From assembly GCA_007753915.1 (NCBI GenBank), contig CP036352.1:434001-498000 (forward strand): a stretch of 64,000 nt of DNA, read 5' to 3'. The stretch is from Phycisphaerae bacterium RAS2 (GTDB taxonomy: Bacteria; Planctomycetota; Phycisphaerae; UBA1845; UTPLA1). Made by a program: the position numbers and the translations under genes. Of this stretch, positions 19,101-27,233 are shown in pieces; positions within the stretch are counted from its first letter, which is position 1, and every line of letters starts with the position of its first letter. A model generated the notes under the pieces. That model made no database searches. It was not told the origin of the DNA and worked only from the letters and a program-made list of their open reading frames with translations.

Positions 19101-20231
19101 TCGGCCAATCTTGTCTGGAGCGATTACACCAGCGAGGAGAATTACAAAGAGGGCGCCAAGCGAGGCGCCATCGACCCCTGCTTCCCCAGCAAGATCGGCA
19201 TCCCGCATGTCCACAATTTGCTTTATCACAAGCACACCGAGAAGCAGCCGCTGCATTACATTTTCTTCCCGATGATCGACTGCATGCCGACGTTCATGGA
19301 TAACATCCAGAGCAGCCGGGCCTGCCCGACGGTGACCGCGACGCCCGAGGCGGTGAAAGCGGCCTTCACCAAGGAGAGCGATCTCTTCGCCGACCACGGG
19401 CTGCAGTATCTCGATACGTTTGTCAATTTTTCCGAGCCGGGCCTCCTCGCGCGCCAGATGTTCGCCGAATTCGCCGACAAGCTGGGCCTCTCTCCCGAGG
19501 AAAACGCCCGTGCCTGCCGGGTCGCATGGGACTACTACGACGGCTTCTACGCCGACCTGCGCCGCCAGGCCCGCGAGCAGATTGATCAGCTGGAGGCGAA
19601 GAACGAGGTCGGCGTCGTGCTGCTGACGCGGCCGTATCATCACGACCCCGGCGTCTGTCATGAGATTCCCGACGAGTTTCAGAAGCTGGGCATCCCGGTG
19701 TTCACGATGGATGTGCTGCCGCGCGATCCGGATATTCTCGAGCGCTTGTTCGGCGAGGAAGTGCGCCGCGGCGATTTCGCCAGTCCCGTTTCGATTGAAG
19801 ATGCGTGGAAGAACGCCTACAGCGAGAACACCAATCGCAAGGTCTGGGCCGCCAAGTTCGCGGCGCGGCACCCGAATCTCGTCGCGCTGGAACTCTCCAG
19901 CTTCAAGTGCGGCCACGACGCGCCGATCTACAGCGTGATCGAGGAGATCATCGAGACCAGCGGCACGCCGTACTTCTGCTTCAAGGACATCGACGAGAAC
20001 AAACCGACCGGCTCGATCAAGATTCGAGTTGAGACAATCGCCTACTTCCTGCGGCGGCACCGGGAGAAACTGGCGATGCGGCAGGCGAAGATGGCTCAGA
20101 TCGAGGCGCAATTGGCGGCGATGGAGCGCGAGTTGCGAGCGCGGAGCGGGACGGTGCACGGCGCGGCCGCGATCAGCGCTCATCCTGCCCGGGATGCTTC
20201 CGTCGATCGCGGCGTGGTGGTGGGTGTGTGA
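16107..20231 (+). CDS. Acyl-CoA dehydratase activase-related protein (two BadF/HgdC ATPase domains plus DUF2229)
   Basis: A 1,374-residue cytoplasmic protein of the COG3580 type. GAGAGG precedes the ATG by 5 nt. Residues 1-70 are His/Cys/Gly/Ser-rich (HTHTGGCCSS, GGGCSSGGCCSSKS) and may bind metal. Two ASKHA ATPase modules follow: IGLDVGSTTVKYVVV (about 110) with DKCAGGTGAVIDKI (about 238), and IGVDGGSTSTKGVLV (about 455) with NTQCSAGNGYFLQS (about 581). The Cys in these loops match those that hold the 4Fe-4S cluster in HgdC-type activators. After a linker broken by two palindromic repeats (about 778-870) comes DUF2229, starting GMPRVLNMYSMGPWFMGYF, and an HgdB-like end. HgdC proteins inject electrons into a dehydratase using ATP; the likely partner is the HgdB-like gene upstream. 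Substrate unknown. Confidence 0.82.
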   Translation: MNHAPNHEADHGHTHTGGCCSSTGAAASGNGTSGGSFADKGFAAKNGGSSGGGCSSGGCCSSKSGDSSLTSQAPGLVQLNVGIIKSEKTKPVIEDLPFAPTEKYPQGLFIGLDVGSTTVKYVVVDPVTDEILAKDYQRHDTKQPEKCIEMFGQIAQQFHDVPRNAFRIFMTGSGGSSIGKRIGARFVQEVNAVSLAVEKLYPDVQSVVELGGQDAKIIVFKTDESTGKKKKIPSMNDKCAGGTGAVIDKINAKLKIPTEQLCEMGYVGLRLHPVAGKCGVFAETDINGLQKQGVPPDELMASLFESIIQQNLAVLTRGHTLRPQLLLLGGPNCYIKGMRDCWRHNVPAIWRERKIEFDESKPIEELIVVPDNAQYFAALGAVEYAKIEVQDNPDFGVFRGLDELKWYITVGRIEEKKAAGSKGLWKDEADLAAFKEKYRHAKWEAPRFTPGSTVRAFIGVDGGSTSTKGVLVDEEKNVVGRAYQLSKGNPIEDTMEIFALLEKQVADQGCKLEVLGVGTTGYAKDILKDVLKADVALVETVAHTQAGLHFYPDTDVIVDVGGQDIKLIILKNGQVKDFKLNTQCSAGNGYFLQSTAQGFGFKVEDFADIAFSAEAMPSFGYGCAVFMQSDIVDFQRQGWSPNEIMAGLCDVLPKNIWLYVSQIPNLAKLGTKFILQGGTQHNLAAVKTQVDFITSRFKGMATQPTVTVHKFCGEAGAIGCAVEAHRMFTELGHRSSFIGLERVQQITYRTTRNENTRCYFCKNKCLRTFIDVKTGEEQADGLQSVGIGDTHPSRDREGAGSGVLVSLTTQIIKQGPEAGHPTRIKHGSVASAAASSQESDGSQSVGVKGSVEGAAANAKPAKSKSKVALEEGEQRLIIATCEKGTVEDVNDMREIKAGLDAIKKAYPNFAEICAREAFAPADVPCVADDVAEAEKAAAGFGLPDRLVLPAVRRKREAARQRVELLKKRGDIRIGMPRVLNMYSMGPWFMGYFQALGIRSANLVWSDYTSEENYKEGAKRGAIDPCFPSKIGIPHVHNLLYHKHTEKQPLHYIFFPMIDCMPTFMDNIQSSRACPTVTATPEAVKAAFTKESDLFADHGLQYLDTFVNFSEPGLLARQMFAEFADKLGLSPEENARACRVAWDYYDGFYADLRRQAREQIDQLEAKNEVGVVLLTRPYHHDPGVCHEIPDEFQKLGIPVFTMDVLPRDPDILERLFGEEVRRGDFASPVSIEDAWKNAYSENTNRKVWAAKFAARHPNLVALELSSFKCGHDAPIYSVIEEIIETSGTPYFCFKDIDENKPTGSIKIRVETIAYFLRRHREKLAMRQAKMAQIEAQLAAMERELRARSGTVHGAAAISAHPARDASVDRGVVVGV
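18441..18464. repeat. 24-bp palindromic repeat, copy 2, inside coding sequence
   Basis: Perfect 24-bp palindrome: GCCGACGGATTG followed by its exact reverse complement. It is translated in frame as ADGLQSVG in the linker before DUF2229 of the activase-like protein. Confidence 0.88.
18621..18644. repeat. 24-bp palindromic repeat, copy 3, inside coding sequence
   Basis: Variant with half-site TCCGACGGGTCG against CAATCCGTCGGC. It is translated in frame as SDGSQSVG, 157 bp after copy 2 in the same linker. Confidence 0.82.
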
Positions 20232-20287
20232 GCCGTTAGAATGGGGCGCATGCGGCCGCACCACAAGCTGCAGGGTGTGACACCAAC

Positions 20288-21244
20288 ATGGCCCCATCAT
20301 CACCCAATGCAGACAAGCTCGCCGCGGAGGATCCGCTTTTTTACGCGATGCAGGAAGCGGTGTACGAAGTCACCGGCAAGCGGGTTCCTTTTGCGCGCGA
20401 CACGCGAATTGATCGGTACTTTATTGATGTCGTGGGCGCGGATTCGCTCGAATACCTCGACCTATCGTTCACACTTCAGGACAAACTGGGCGTGTGGATT
20501 GATGATAAGGACTGGAACTTTCTCACCGGCAGCCGGGAGGCGAGTAGCCTCCAGGAATGGGAGCTGAAGTTCGCTCCGCTCTTCACCTTCGGCAGGCTGA
20601 CTGACCTCATCGCCAGCCGCGCCCGGTTCGCACCTCCCGCGCCCGTGACCATTCTCGGGGCCACATCCAATGCGGCCGGCGCGTTTCGGTATATTTGCGA
20701 GGCGGCGCGAGAGGTTGCCCCGCGTGTCAAATCGTTCGGCCCGAGTACGGCCATTCACGAGCGGTTCAAGGGCAGAAAGCTGCGAAGACTTTGGGAGCGG
20801 CTTCGCATGATGTCGTGCGGGCGAATTCCTCCCTTGAAGGCGACGCGATATGAGCGCATCGCCGATTTCATGTCCAACACAGGCGGCGTGCTCACCGTCA
20901 TCGGATTGTCATGCGGGTCTGTTTCATTGTTCAGCAGAATTTATGGGTTTGGTGCAACGGTCGATTGGCTGGGATGGCTGTTCATGGTGCTGTTGAGCAG
21001 TGTCATCATTGCGGGGTTCTTTGCGGTTGTAGCAGTCGTTTTGGCATTTGTAGTGCGACGGTTGGGCAAGGCGTCATTCAATTCGAATCTCCCAAATGGC
21101 ATCGCCACGTTTCGCGACCTGTCGGAACTGATCGCAGGCGATCGCGGCGGCTGGTGCGACCAATGCGGCTACGACCTGACGGGTCTGACGGGTGATGTTT
21201 GCCCGGAATGCGGAAAGAACATCGCTCACCCGATTGGCAAGTGA
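20288..21244 (+). CDS. Acyl-carrier-like domain fused to a membrane segment and zinc ribbon
   Basis: A 318-residue protein with an unusual order of parts. Residues about 15-85 look like an acyl carrier domain: RYFIDVVGADSLEYLDLSF, with DSL as the phosphopantetheine attachment motif and Ser about 54, then LQDKLGVWIDD. The middle is basic (FKGRKLRRLWERLRMM). Two hydrophobic helices follow (about 205-260), and the C terminus is a zinc ribbon, CDQCGYDLTGLTGDVCPECG. The ribbon type recurs in the membrane protein at 57.8-58.9 kb. It follows the activase gene by 56 bp on the same strand, so co-transcription is possible. An AGGGTG lies 9 nt before the ATG. Role unknown; a membrane-tethered carrier protein is inferred. 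Confidence 0.6.
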   Translation: MAPSSPNADKLAAEDPLFYAMQEAVYEVTGKRVPFARDTRIDRYFIDVVGADSLEYLDLSFTLQDKLGVWIDDKDWNFLTGSREASSLQEWELKFAPLFTFGRLTDLIASRARFAPPAPVTILGATSNAAGAFRYICEAAREVAPRVKSFGPSTAIHERFKGRKLRRLWERLRMMSCGRIPPLKATRYERIADFMSNTGGVLTVIGLSCGSVSLFSRIYGFGATVDWLGWLFMVLLSSVIIAGFFAVVAVVLAFVVRRLGKASFNSNLPNGIATFRDLSELIAGDRGGWCDQCGYDLTGLTGDVCPECGKNIAHPIGK

Positions 21245-21300
21245 TCGCGTTCCACCATGCGCAATCTGCGACGAACCTGCTCGCCCATTGATCTCGTCAA

Positions 21301-22686
21301 TTATCCCCGAAATCCTCGCCGCCGGCGTTTTCCGCGTCCCAGCAATAGTAGCGGTAGCATCGAACCACCCATCGCGCCGCAGCCGCCGGTCTGGCCGCAA
21401 TTCGCGCCGCCGTCATCGTGCCCGGCTTCGCATTCGTCACCCACGCCGTCGTTGTCTTCGTCGGCCTGGTCTGCGTTGGACACATTCGGACAATTGTCTG
21501 CCGAATCGGGGATCAGGTCGCCGTCCGCGTCAGCCTCTGCCACGCCGCAGCCGAGATTGCCCGGCGCAATCTTGTTCGGGTCGTTCGGGCAGCCGTCGGT
21601 GCAATCGGGCGTGCCGTCACCGTCGGTATCGGTCTCGGCATTGCCGCACCCGCAGGCCCCGGCCGATGTGGATTTGTTCGGATCATTCGGACAAACGTCG
21701 TTGCAATCGGTGACGCCATCGCCATCGCTATCGGCGTTGGGATCGAGCTGGGCGCAGGAGCAGCCCTCGCCGTTCACGCTTTGTCCAGCCGGCGTATTCG
21801 CGCACGTGTCGTTACAGTCGAGCACGCCGTCGCCGTCGGCGTCGTCATCGGCCACGCCGCAACCGCAGTCGCCGGGCGCGGTCTTGTTCGGATCATTCGG
21901 ACAGCCATCGGCCGCGCAGCAATTGGCGGGGAAACCGGGATCGCCGAACCCGTCGCCGTCGCTGTCGGTGCAACTGTCGCAGTCATCGTTTGTGCTGTCG
22001 CCGTCGGTGTCGGTCGCGCCACAGGCCGGCGCCGCGTTGACGACGAACTCGCAGCCGCGGTTGTTGGTGAACGTCGCCGCGCCGGCGGGGATCGAGTAAT
22101 CCGCCGCGTTGTTGGTGCTCATCGCGCCGGCTGTGCCGCCGAACGTCAGCGCGGACGTTCCGGCCGACGGCAGGGCCGAGCCGAACGGCGGGCCGAAGTT
22201 TCCGTCGGCGTCGTTGGTCGTTTCGCCGGCGTTGCTGCCGCTGTATGTTCCCCAACTCACGCGCCAGAGAATGCCGCCGTTGTTGTTGCGCTCGAAGGTC
22301 AGCGAGCCGCCGGCGAGGTAGCCGGATGGAATGGTCGCGGTCATCGTGAAGTCAGCCTGCGCATTGGGCAGGCTCTTGGCGATGAAGGCATTGGACGCGA
22401 TCAGAATTCGCCCGCCCTGTGCCTCATTCGCGACATTCGACGGGAAGACGAGAATCGTCACCGGGTTGGCGCCGGTCGCATCGCGCACGACCAGCCGCCC
22501 CTGCGACACCTGCCCTTCGCCGTTGGCGCGCATGCGTAGTTGGATCGCCTGGGCGTCGGTGTCGCCGCCGACTCCGCCGATGACCTGCTCGATCTGCATC
22601 AGGTGGAAGGACGCCGCAGCGCGGTCGGCAGCGCCGAGCAGTGCAGCGATTCCAAGAACGGCTACGGAAAAGCGAACACGCGTCAT
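21301..22686 (-). CDS. Exported protein with thrombospondin type 3 repeats and Cys-hydrophobic-Arg tail
   Basis: About 461 residues. GGGAGAAAG lies 7 nt before the ATG at 22686, followed by a signal peptide (RFSVAVLGIAALLGAADRA, AAA-S cleavage). Residues about 25-240 form a beta-rich domain found in other planctomycete exported proteins (SFHLMQIEQVIGGVGGD). Residues about 245-425 are calcium-binding TSP3 repeats (DADGDGVLDCNDTCANTP and DSDGDGVTDCNDVCPNDP), regularly spaced with CGCG linkers. The end is a sorting-like tail: GGCGAMGG, a short hydrophobic MLPLLLL and RGKRRRRGFRG. Probably anchored or processed at the cell surface. An upstream extension to 22947 is open but lacks a ribosome site. 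Convergent with the preceding gene. Confidence 0.78.
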   Translation of the reverse strand: MTRVRFSVAVLGIAALLGAADRAAASFHLMQIEQVIGGVGGDTDAQAIQLRMRANGEGQVSQGRLVVRDATGANPVTILVFPSNVANEAQGGRILIASNAFIAKSLPNAQADFTMTATIPSGYLAGGSLTFERNNNGGILWRVSWGTYSGSNAGETTNDADGNFGPPFGSALPSAGTSALTFGGTAGAMSTNNAADYSIPAGAATFTNNRGCEFVVNAAPACGATDTDGDSTNDDCDSCTDSDGDGFGDPGFPANCCAADGCPNDPNKTAPGDCGCGVADDDADGDGVLDCNDTCANTPAGQSVNGEGCSCAQLDPNADSDGDGVTDCNDVCPNDPNKSTSAGACGCGNAETDTDGDGTPDCTDGCPNDPNKIAPGNLGCGVAEADADGDLIPDSADNCPNVSNADQADEDNDGVGDECEAGHDDGGANCGQTGGCGAMGGSMLPLLLLGRGKRRRRGFRG

Positions 22687-23323
22687 GAAACTTTCTCCCA
22701 TTAACCAATCCGCGGGGCGGATCGAGACACTTTTCGAAGGCTGACCGGTGATTCCAACCCGATGCGCCGGTAGACGCTTCATGGCGGCATTATACGTACC
22801 GATGGAAGGGCGATACGGGCGAAATGAGGCAGGAGATGCCTTCGAATGATGAAGGATGCGTCCAGGTGTGCGACGCTTCACATGGGAATTGGAGACTCGC
22901 GTCAACGCTCGGCGGATTTGGCGCTCGAATCGGCGAAAATTGCCCACCCAATGTTGCGCAAACTGGGGTCATTTGCCCAATGTTTTCAGCGTGAAGACGG
23001 AGCGCACCGGATTGAGACAGCCCGGATTGGCTCACCCCGAAACCTGTGAAATTTGCCCGAAAATTTGCCCTTTACTTGCGGGGGCAGGTAGTTGTAATCT
23101 ACGCGGCTGCCGGATGGTTCCCTGCCTCGCACTGGGGATCCATCTCGGTATCGCGTTTGCTAAGGATAGCGACCGCGAGCTTGTAGTCGTTGGCGTGGTG
23201 CGGTTCGCGCCGGCGCTCCAGGGAAGTTAAGCCAATGGCTTGGCGAATGGAATTGCAACATCACCTCGCTGGACATTATTTGTCCAAATGTATCGCACTT
23301 CGAATACAAAGGAGACTTTGAGC
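22687..23323. other. 637-bp intergenic region between divergent surface-protein genes
   Basis: Contains the promoters of the TSP3 protein (leftward) and the first beta-helix protein (rightward). I see no gene. It has an AT-richer patch around 22930-23080 and an inverted repeat at 23270-23286. Confidence 0.5.
23270..23286. promoter_or_regulatory. Small inverted repeat before the first beta-helix gene
   Basis: TGGACA - TTATT - TGTCCA, centred 46 nt upstream of the start codon. It could be an operator or chance; no second copy was found before the paralogue. Confidence 0.25.
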
Positions 23324-26300
23324 ATGCTTCGCAGCCACACGAGACTTGTACTGTCCATTTGTACGGCGGTTGCAGCGACGGTTTTTCCTGCTGCGGTCCG
23401 CGCCGTTGACATCAACGTGCCCGGCGATCATGCGACGATTCAAGCGGCCATTGCCGCAGCCAGCGATGGGGATCGCATCCTCGTCGCAGCCAATACGTAC
23501 ACGACGCCCGCGGGCGGCCTGGTCGTTGACGTACCGAACCTGCAACTGTTGAGCACGGCCGGTTCGGCGACGACGATCATCGAGAACAACACGGCGGGCA
23601 TGCCGGTCATCATCATCTCGGCGCCGGGCGTCACGATCGGTGATGTCGGCCAGGGCTTCCACATCCGCCAATTGCAGGCCGCGAGCGATGCGATCGAGGT
23701 GCAGGCCGACCAGGTCAAGTTCGGCGTGCCGACGAGGATTCAGAACAACCGCATCTCGGGCAACAACTCGGGCGAAGGCATCTATGTGGACAGTTACATC
23801 GAGGCCGGCCTGTTCGTCGTGCAGAACAACACGTTCAACCGCAACGGCGGCACGTATTCGTTTGATACCGGCATCGATTTTGACAGCGCCGACCATCCGA
23901 GCGCCAACGTCGGGTCCATCAGCTCCATCGACTCCAACATTGACGTTCTCAATAACACGTTTACGGACATGGATACCTATGGCGTTTATTTCGATTACCA
24001 CTGCTACAAGAGCAACATCAACGTCAACAACAACACCTTGACCGGGGCGACGGGTTATTCCGCCATCTATTTCGACTACGGGATCGACGTTTTCTCGACC
24101 GCCAACATCAACGGCAACACGATCACGGACTTCGGTGATTACAGCATTTACATGTATGACATCACCAGCAACTGCGTCGCGAACGTCAACAACAACATGA
24201 TCACCGGCGTCACCTATGCCGGCATCGAACTGGACTACATCTACTACCAAAGCACGGTCAACATCAACAACAACACGGTGACCGGCGACGGTTCCGCCGA
24301 CTACGGCATTTACCCGTACGACACGGAATACGCCAGTACGACGAATGTCAGTGGCAACACCATCAATGGCTTCGACGACACCGGTATCTACACCTATTAC
24401 AACTACTACGGCTCAACGGTAATGGTCACCGGCAACACCATCGGCAGCAGCACGCAAATGGATTACGGGATCTACATCGACACCGAATACGGTTCGAGTA
24501 CGACGATCACCGGCAACACGATCAGCGGGTTCGACTATGCCGGCATTGAGGAGGAATACCCTTACGCCGGCTGCACCACGAACATCAGCAACAACACGCT
24601 GACGGCTGACAACGGCGGCGCGGATTACGGCATTCTGGTCGACGGCCCCTATTACGGGAGCTCCGTCACCGTGAACAACAACACCGCGACGAACTTCGAC
24701 TACGCGGGCATCTACATCTACGACACCTACGACAACACGCACATCACCTGCAACAACAACATGCTGACGGCCCATCCCAGCGGCGCGGATTACGGCATCT
24801 ATCAGGGTTACCTGGAATCCTATAGCACGGGCACGTTCGACATGAACACTGCTTCGGGCTTTGATTATGCCGGCTTTTACAACGACGACTGCTACTACAC
24901 GAGCGATCTTACTGTCACCAACAACACGTTTAATGCGATCTCCAGCGGCGCCGACTACGGCATTTACATCTATGAGACGGCCGAAGGCTCCGACGGAACG
25001 GTCAACAACAACACCTGCACCAACTTTGACTATGCGGGTATTTACTACGAGTACCCGTCGTACGAAGCGGGCGTCGCCTGGATCAACGGCAACACACTGA
25101 CGGCCCTGTCCACCGGCGCCGATTACGGCATCTACGTGTACGAGGTGTACACCGGTGAGGCGACGATCGACGGCAACACGATCACCAATCCGGACTATAC
25201 GGGCATCTACGTCGAATACGTTGACTACGGCGGACACTGCGACGTCACCAACAACACCGTCACCATGAACAGCAGCGGTGGCGATTTCGGCATCTACAAC
25301 TACGAAGTGTACGAGGCCGGCTCGACGTTGAATGTCACCGGCAACACCGTCACCAACTACGGCAACATGGGCGGCGGCGAGGGCGGGTTCTGGCAGGATG
25401 ACTACACCGAGTACGGCTCGCGGCTGAACGTGTCCAACAACACGTTTACGGCGCACGCCAATGGTTCGGAATACGGCATCTACAGCGACGGCGGCGCCTC
25501 CGACGGCTCGAAATTCTTCTGCATGAACAACACGGTGCAGGGCTACACCTATTGCGGTCTCTACACCTATTACACGTATGACGGCTCCGAGACGACGTTT
25601 GTCGGCAACATCTTCACCCCGCAGACCAACATGGGCGACTTCGGCATCATGCTGGATGACGGCGTGGAATACGGCAGCCATGCCAACGTCAGCAACAACA
25701 CGGTCAACGGTTTCACCGATTCCGGCGTCAGCATTGACTACTACGTCGATGATGGCAGCACGTGCGCGGTGAACTACAACGTGCTGGACGGCGATCCAAA
25801 CACCGGAGGTTCCTTTGGAGTTTACTTTGATGATTACATCGAGTACGGCTCGCACGTCGAGGTGATCGGCAACAGCATCGGCGGCATCAAGGGTGACGTG
25901 GCCGACGACACAGCCGGCGTCTACTTCGGCGAATACGTTGAGTACGGTAGTTCGGCCACGGTTTGTGAAAACTACATCCGCGGCCGCACTGGCGAGGCGG
26001 GTAACTATATGGCCGGCGTCTACTTCTACTACACCGCGTACGAAGGCAGCACCCTGACGGTCTGCAACAATGACATTGCCGGCTTCTGGGATGCGGGCAT
26101 CTTCTTCTACGACGACGTCGAGTACGGCTGCTCGGTCCACATCACCAACAACAAGATCGACGGCGGTCGATTCGGCATTTGGACCAACGGCTACGACTGG
26201 ATCGACGGCACCGACGGCTCGATCACCGGCAACACGATCTCGAACTTCTCCGAGGTCGGCATTGATGCCAACGCCATCTGGGGCTCGCTGATCGACATCG

Positions 26301-26947
26301 CCAACAACCGGATCCAGGGCAACGGCTCGGTGGCCGGTGTGGACATTCAGGACCTGGTCGATGGTGCGGCCGAAGTGACCATCCGCAACAACTGCATCAC
26401 CGGCGTCGATACCGGTGTTGAAGTGGAAGACATCATGGACACGGCCTTCGTGAACGTGAACGGCAACGACTTCGACGGCGTCGCGACGACCGGCATCGTC
26501 AACGTGATGGGTCTGGCCGCCAACGCGATCGACGGAACCGGCAACTTCTTCGGCGCCGTGCCGACGAAGGCCACCGGTGAGGTTGATGTCAGCGGCGAGT
26601 TGGGCTCGGCCCCGGACAACGACGGCGACGGCGTCATCGACTGCGACGACGCCTGTCCCGACACGGCCAGCGGCGACGACGTGGACGCCGACGGCTGCTC
26701 GTGCATCCAGCTGAACCCGACCGGCGATGCCGACGGGGACGGCGTGTTGGATTGCAACGACAACTGCCCGAACGTGGCGAACGCCGACCAGGCCGATTCG
26801 GATGGCGATGGAGTTGGCGATGCCTGCTCCGCCGCGCCTCCGGGCCCGCCGCCGTGCGGCATCATGCCGTGCGGTCCGGGCGCGCTGATGGCCATGCCGT
26901 TTGCTTTGCTCGGCATCCTCGTCATGGGTCGCCGACGCGTGCGGTAG
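23324..26947 (+). CDS. Giant secreted right-handed parallel beta-helix protein A with TSP3 repeats and C-terminal sorting tail
   Basis: 1,207 residues. GGAGA lies 9 nt before the ATG; signal peptide TRLVLSICTAVAATVF...VRA. A pectate-lyase-like N cap (INVPGDHATIQAAIAAASDG) leads into more than 25 helix rungs (NNNT or GNT plus GIY). From residue about 310 to 825 long rungs (SGADYGIYxYE) alternate with short ones (FDYAGIYxxY), giving a two-rung unit of about 60 residues. This stretch is rich in Asp, Glu and Tyr and has a single Lys and single Arg. TSP3 repeats (DNDGDGVIDCDDAC) and a tail follow: PCGIMPCGPG, hydrophobic AMPFALLGILVMG, RRRVR. The fold suggests a surface adhesin, matrix or polysaccharide-binding protein; no catalytic residues are evident. 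Confidence 0.85.
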   Translation: MLRSHTRLVLSICTAVAATVFPAAVRAVDINVPGDHATIQAAIAAASDGDRILVAANTYTTPAGGLVVDVPNLQLLSTAGSATTIIENNTAGMPVIIISAPGVTIGDVGQGFHIRQLQAASDAIEVQADQVKFGVPTRIQNNRISGNNSGEGIYVDSYIEAGLFVVQNNTFNRNGGTYSFDTGIDFDSADHPSANVGSISSIDSNIDVLNNTFTDMDTYGVYFDYHCYKSNINVNNNTLTGATGYSAIYFDYGIDVFSTANINGNTITDFGDYSIYMYDITSNCVANVNNNMITGVTYAGIELDYIYYQSTVNINNNTVTGDGSADYGIYPYDTEYASTTNVSGNTINGFDDTGIYTYYNYYGSTVMVTGNTIGSSTQMDYGIYIDTEYGSSTTITGNTISGFDYAGIEEEYPYAGCTTNISNNTLTADNGGADYGILVDGPYYGSSVTVNNNTATNFDYAGIYIYDTYDNTHITCNNNMLTAHPSGADYGIYQGYLESYSTGTFDMNTASGFDYAGFYNDDCYYTSDLTVTNNTFNAISSGADYGIYIYETAEGSDGTVNNNTCTNFDYAGIYYEYPSYEAGVAWINGNTLTALSTGADYGIYVYEVYTGEATIDGNTITNPDYTGIYVEYVDYGGHCDVTNNTVTMNSSGGDFGIYNYEVYEAGSTLNVTGNTVTNYGNMGGGEGGFWQDDYTEYGSRLNVSNNTFTAHANGSEYGIYSDGGASDGSKFFCMNNTVQGYTYCGLYTYYTYDGSETTFVGNIFTPQTNMGDFGIMLDDGVEYGSHANVSNNTVNGFTDSGVSIDYYVDDGSTCAVNYNVLDGDPNTGGSFGVYFDDYIEYGSHVEVIGNSIGGIKGDVADDTAGVYFGEYVEYGSSATVCENYIRGRTGEAGNYMAGVYFYYTAYEGSTLTVCNNDIAGFWDAGIFFYDDVEYGCSVHITNNKIDGGRFGIWTNGYDWIDGTDGSITGNTISNFSEVGIDANAIWGSLIDIANNRIQGNGSVAGVDIQDLVDGAAEVTIRNNCITGVDTGVEVEDIMDTAFVNVNGNDFDGVATTGIVNVMGLAANAIDGTGNFFGAVPTKATGEVDVSGELGSAPDNDGDGVIDCDDACPDTASGDDVDADGCSCIQLNPTGDADGDGVLDCNDNCPNVANADQADSDGDGVGDACSAAPPGPPPCGIMPCGPGALMAMPFALLGILVMGRRRVR

Positions 26948-26950
26948 ATC

Positions 26951-26973
26951 GATTCCGACTGGCGATCGGAATC
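26951..26973 (+). terminator. Hairpin after beta-helix gene A
   Basis: GATTCCGA and TCGGAATC form an 8-bp stem with a 7-nt loop starting 4 nt after the stop codon. There is no T-run, so it may mark an RNA end or protect a 3' end rather than act alone. Confidence 0.4.
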
Positions 26974-27233
26974 GCGTGTGGCGATTGGCGTGTCATGGTT
27001 CGTTAGGAACGAACCAACGAATGAAGTTTTTGGATGTGCGAATTAAGCACGTTGATTCGAAACCAGGAAGGCCGCTTGCGCGAGCGTATCGCACAAGGAG
27101 TCTTTACACGATAGACGCCTCACATCGGGCTCGTCGATAGGCGATCCGGATTGTGACGAGCGGGTTGCGAGAGAACCTTGCCGGGCATTCATTGCCCGAC
27201 CGAGAAGCTTATCCAGAAAAGGAGACCTTCAGT

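Noticed and set aside
18612-20303. 563-residue minus-strand frame
   Set aside because: Shadow of the DUF2229 half of the activase-like protein.
24413-26140. 575-residue Val/Asp-rich minus frame
   Set aside because: Mirror of the repeated beta-helix codons (NNT, GIY); periodicity comes from the sense gene.
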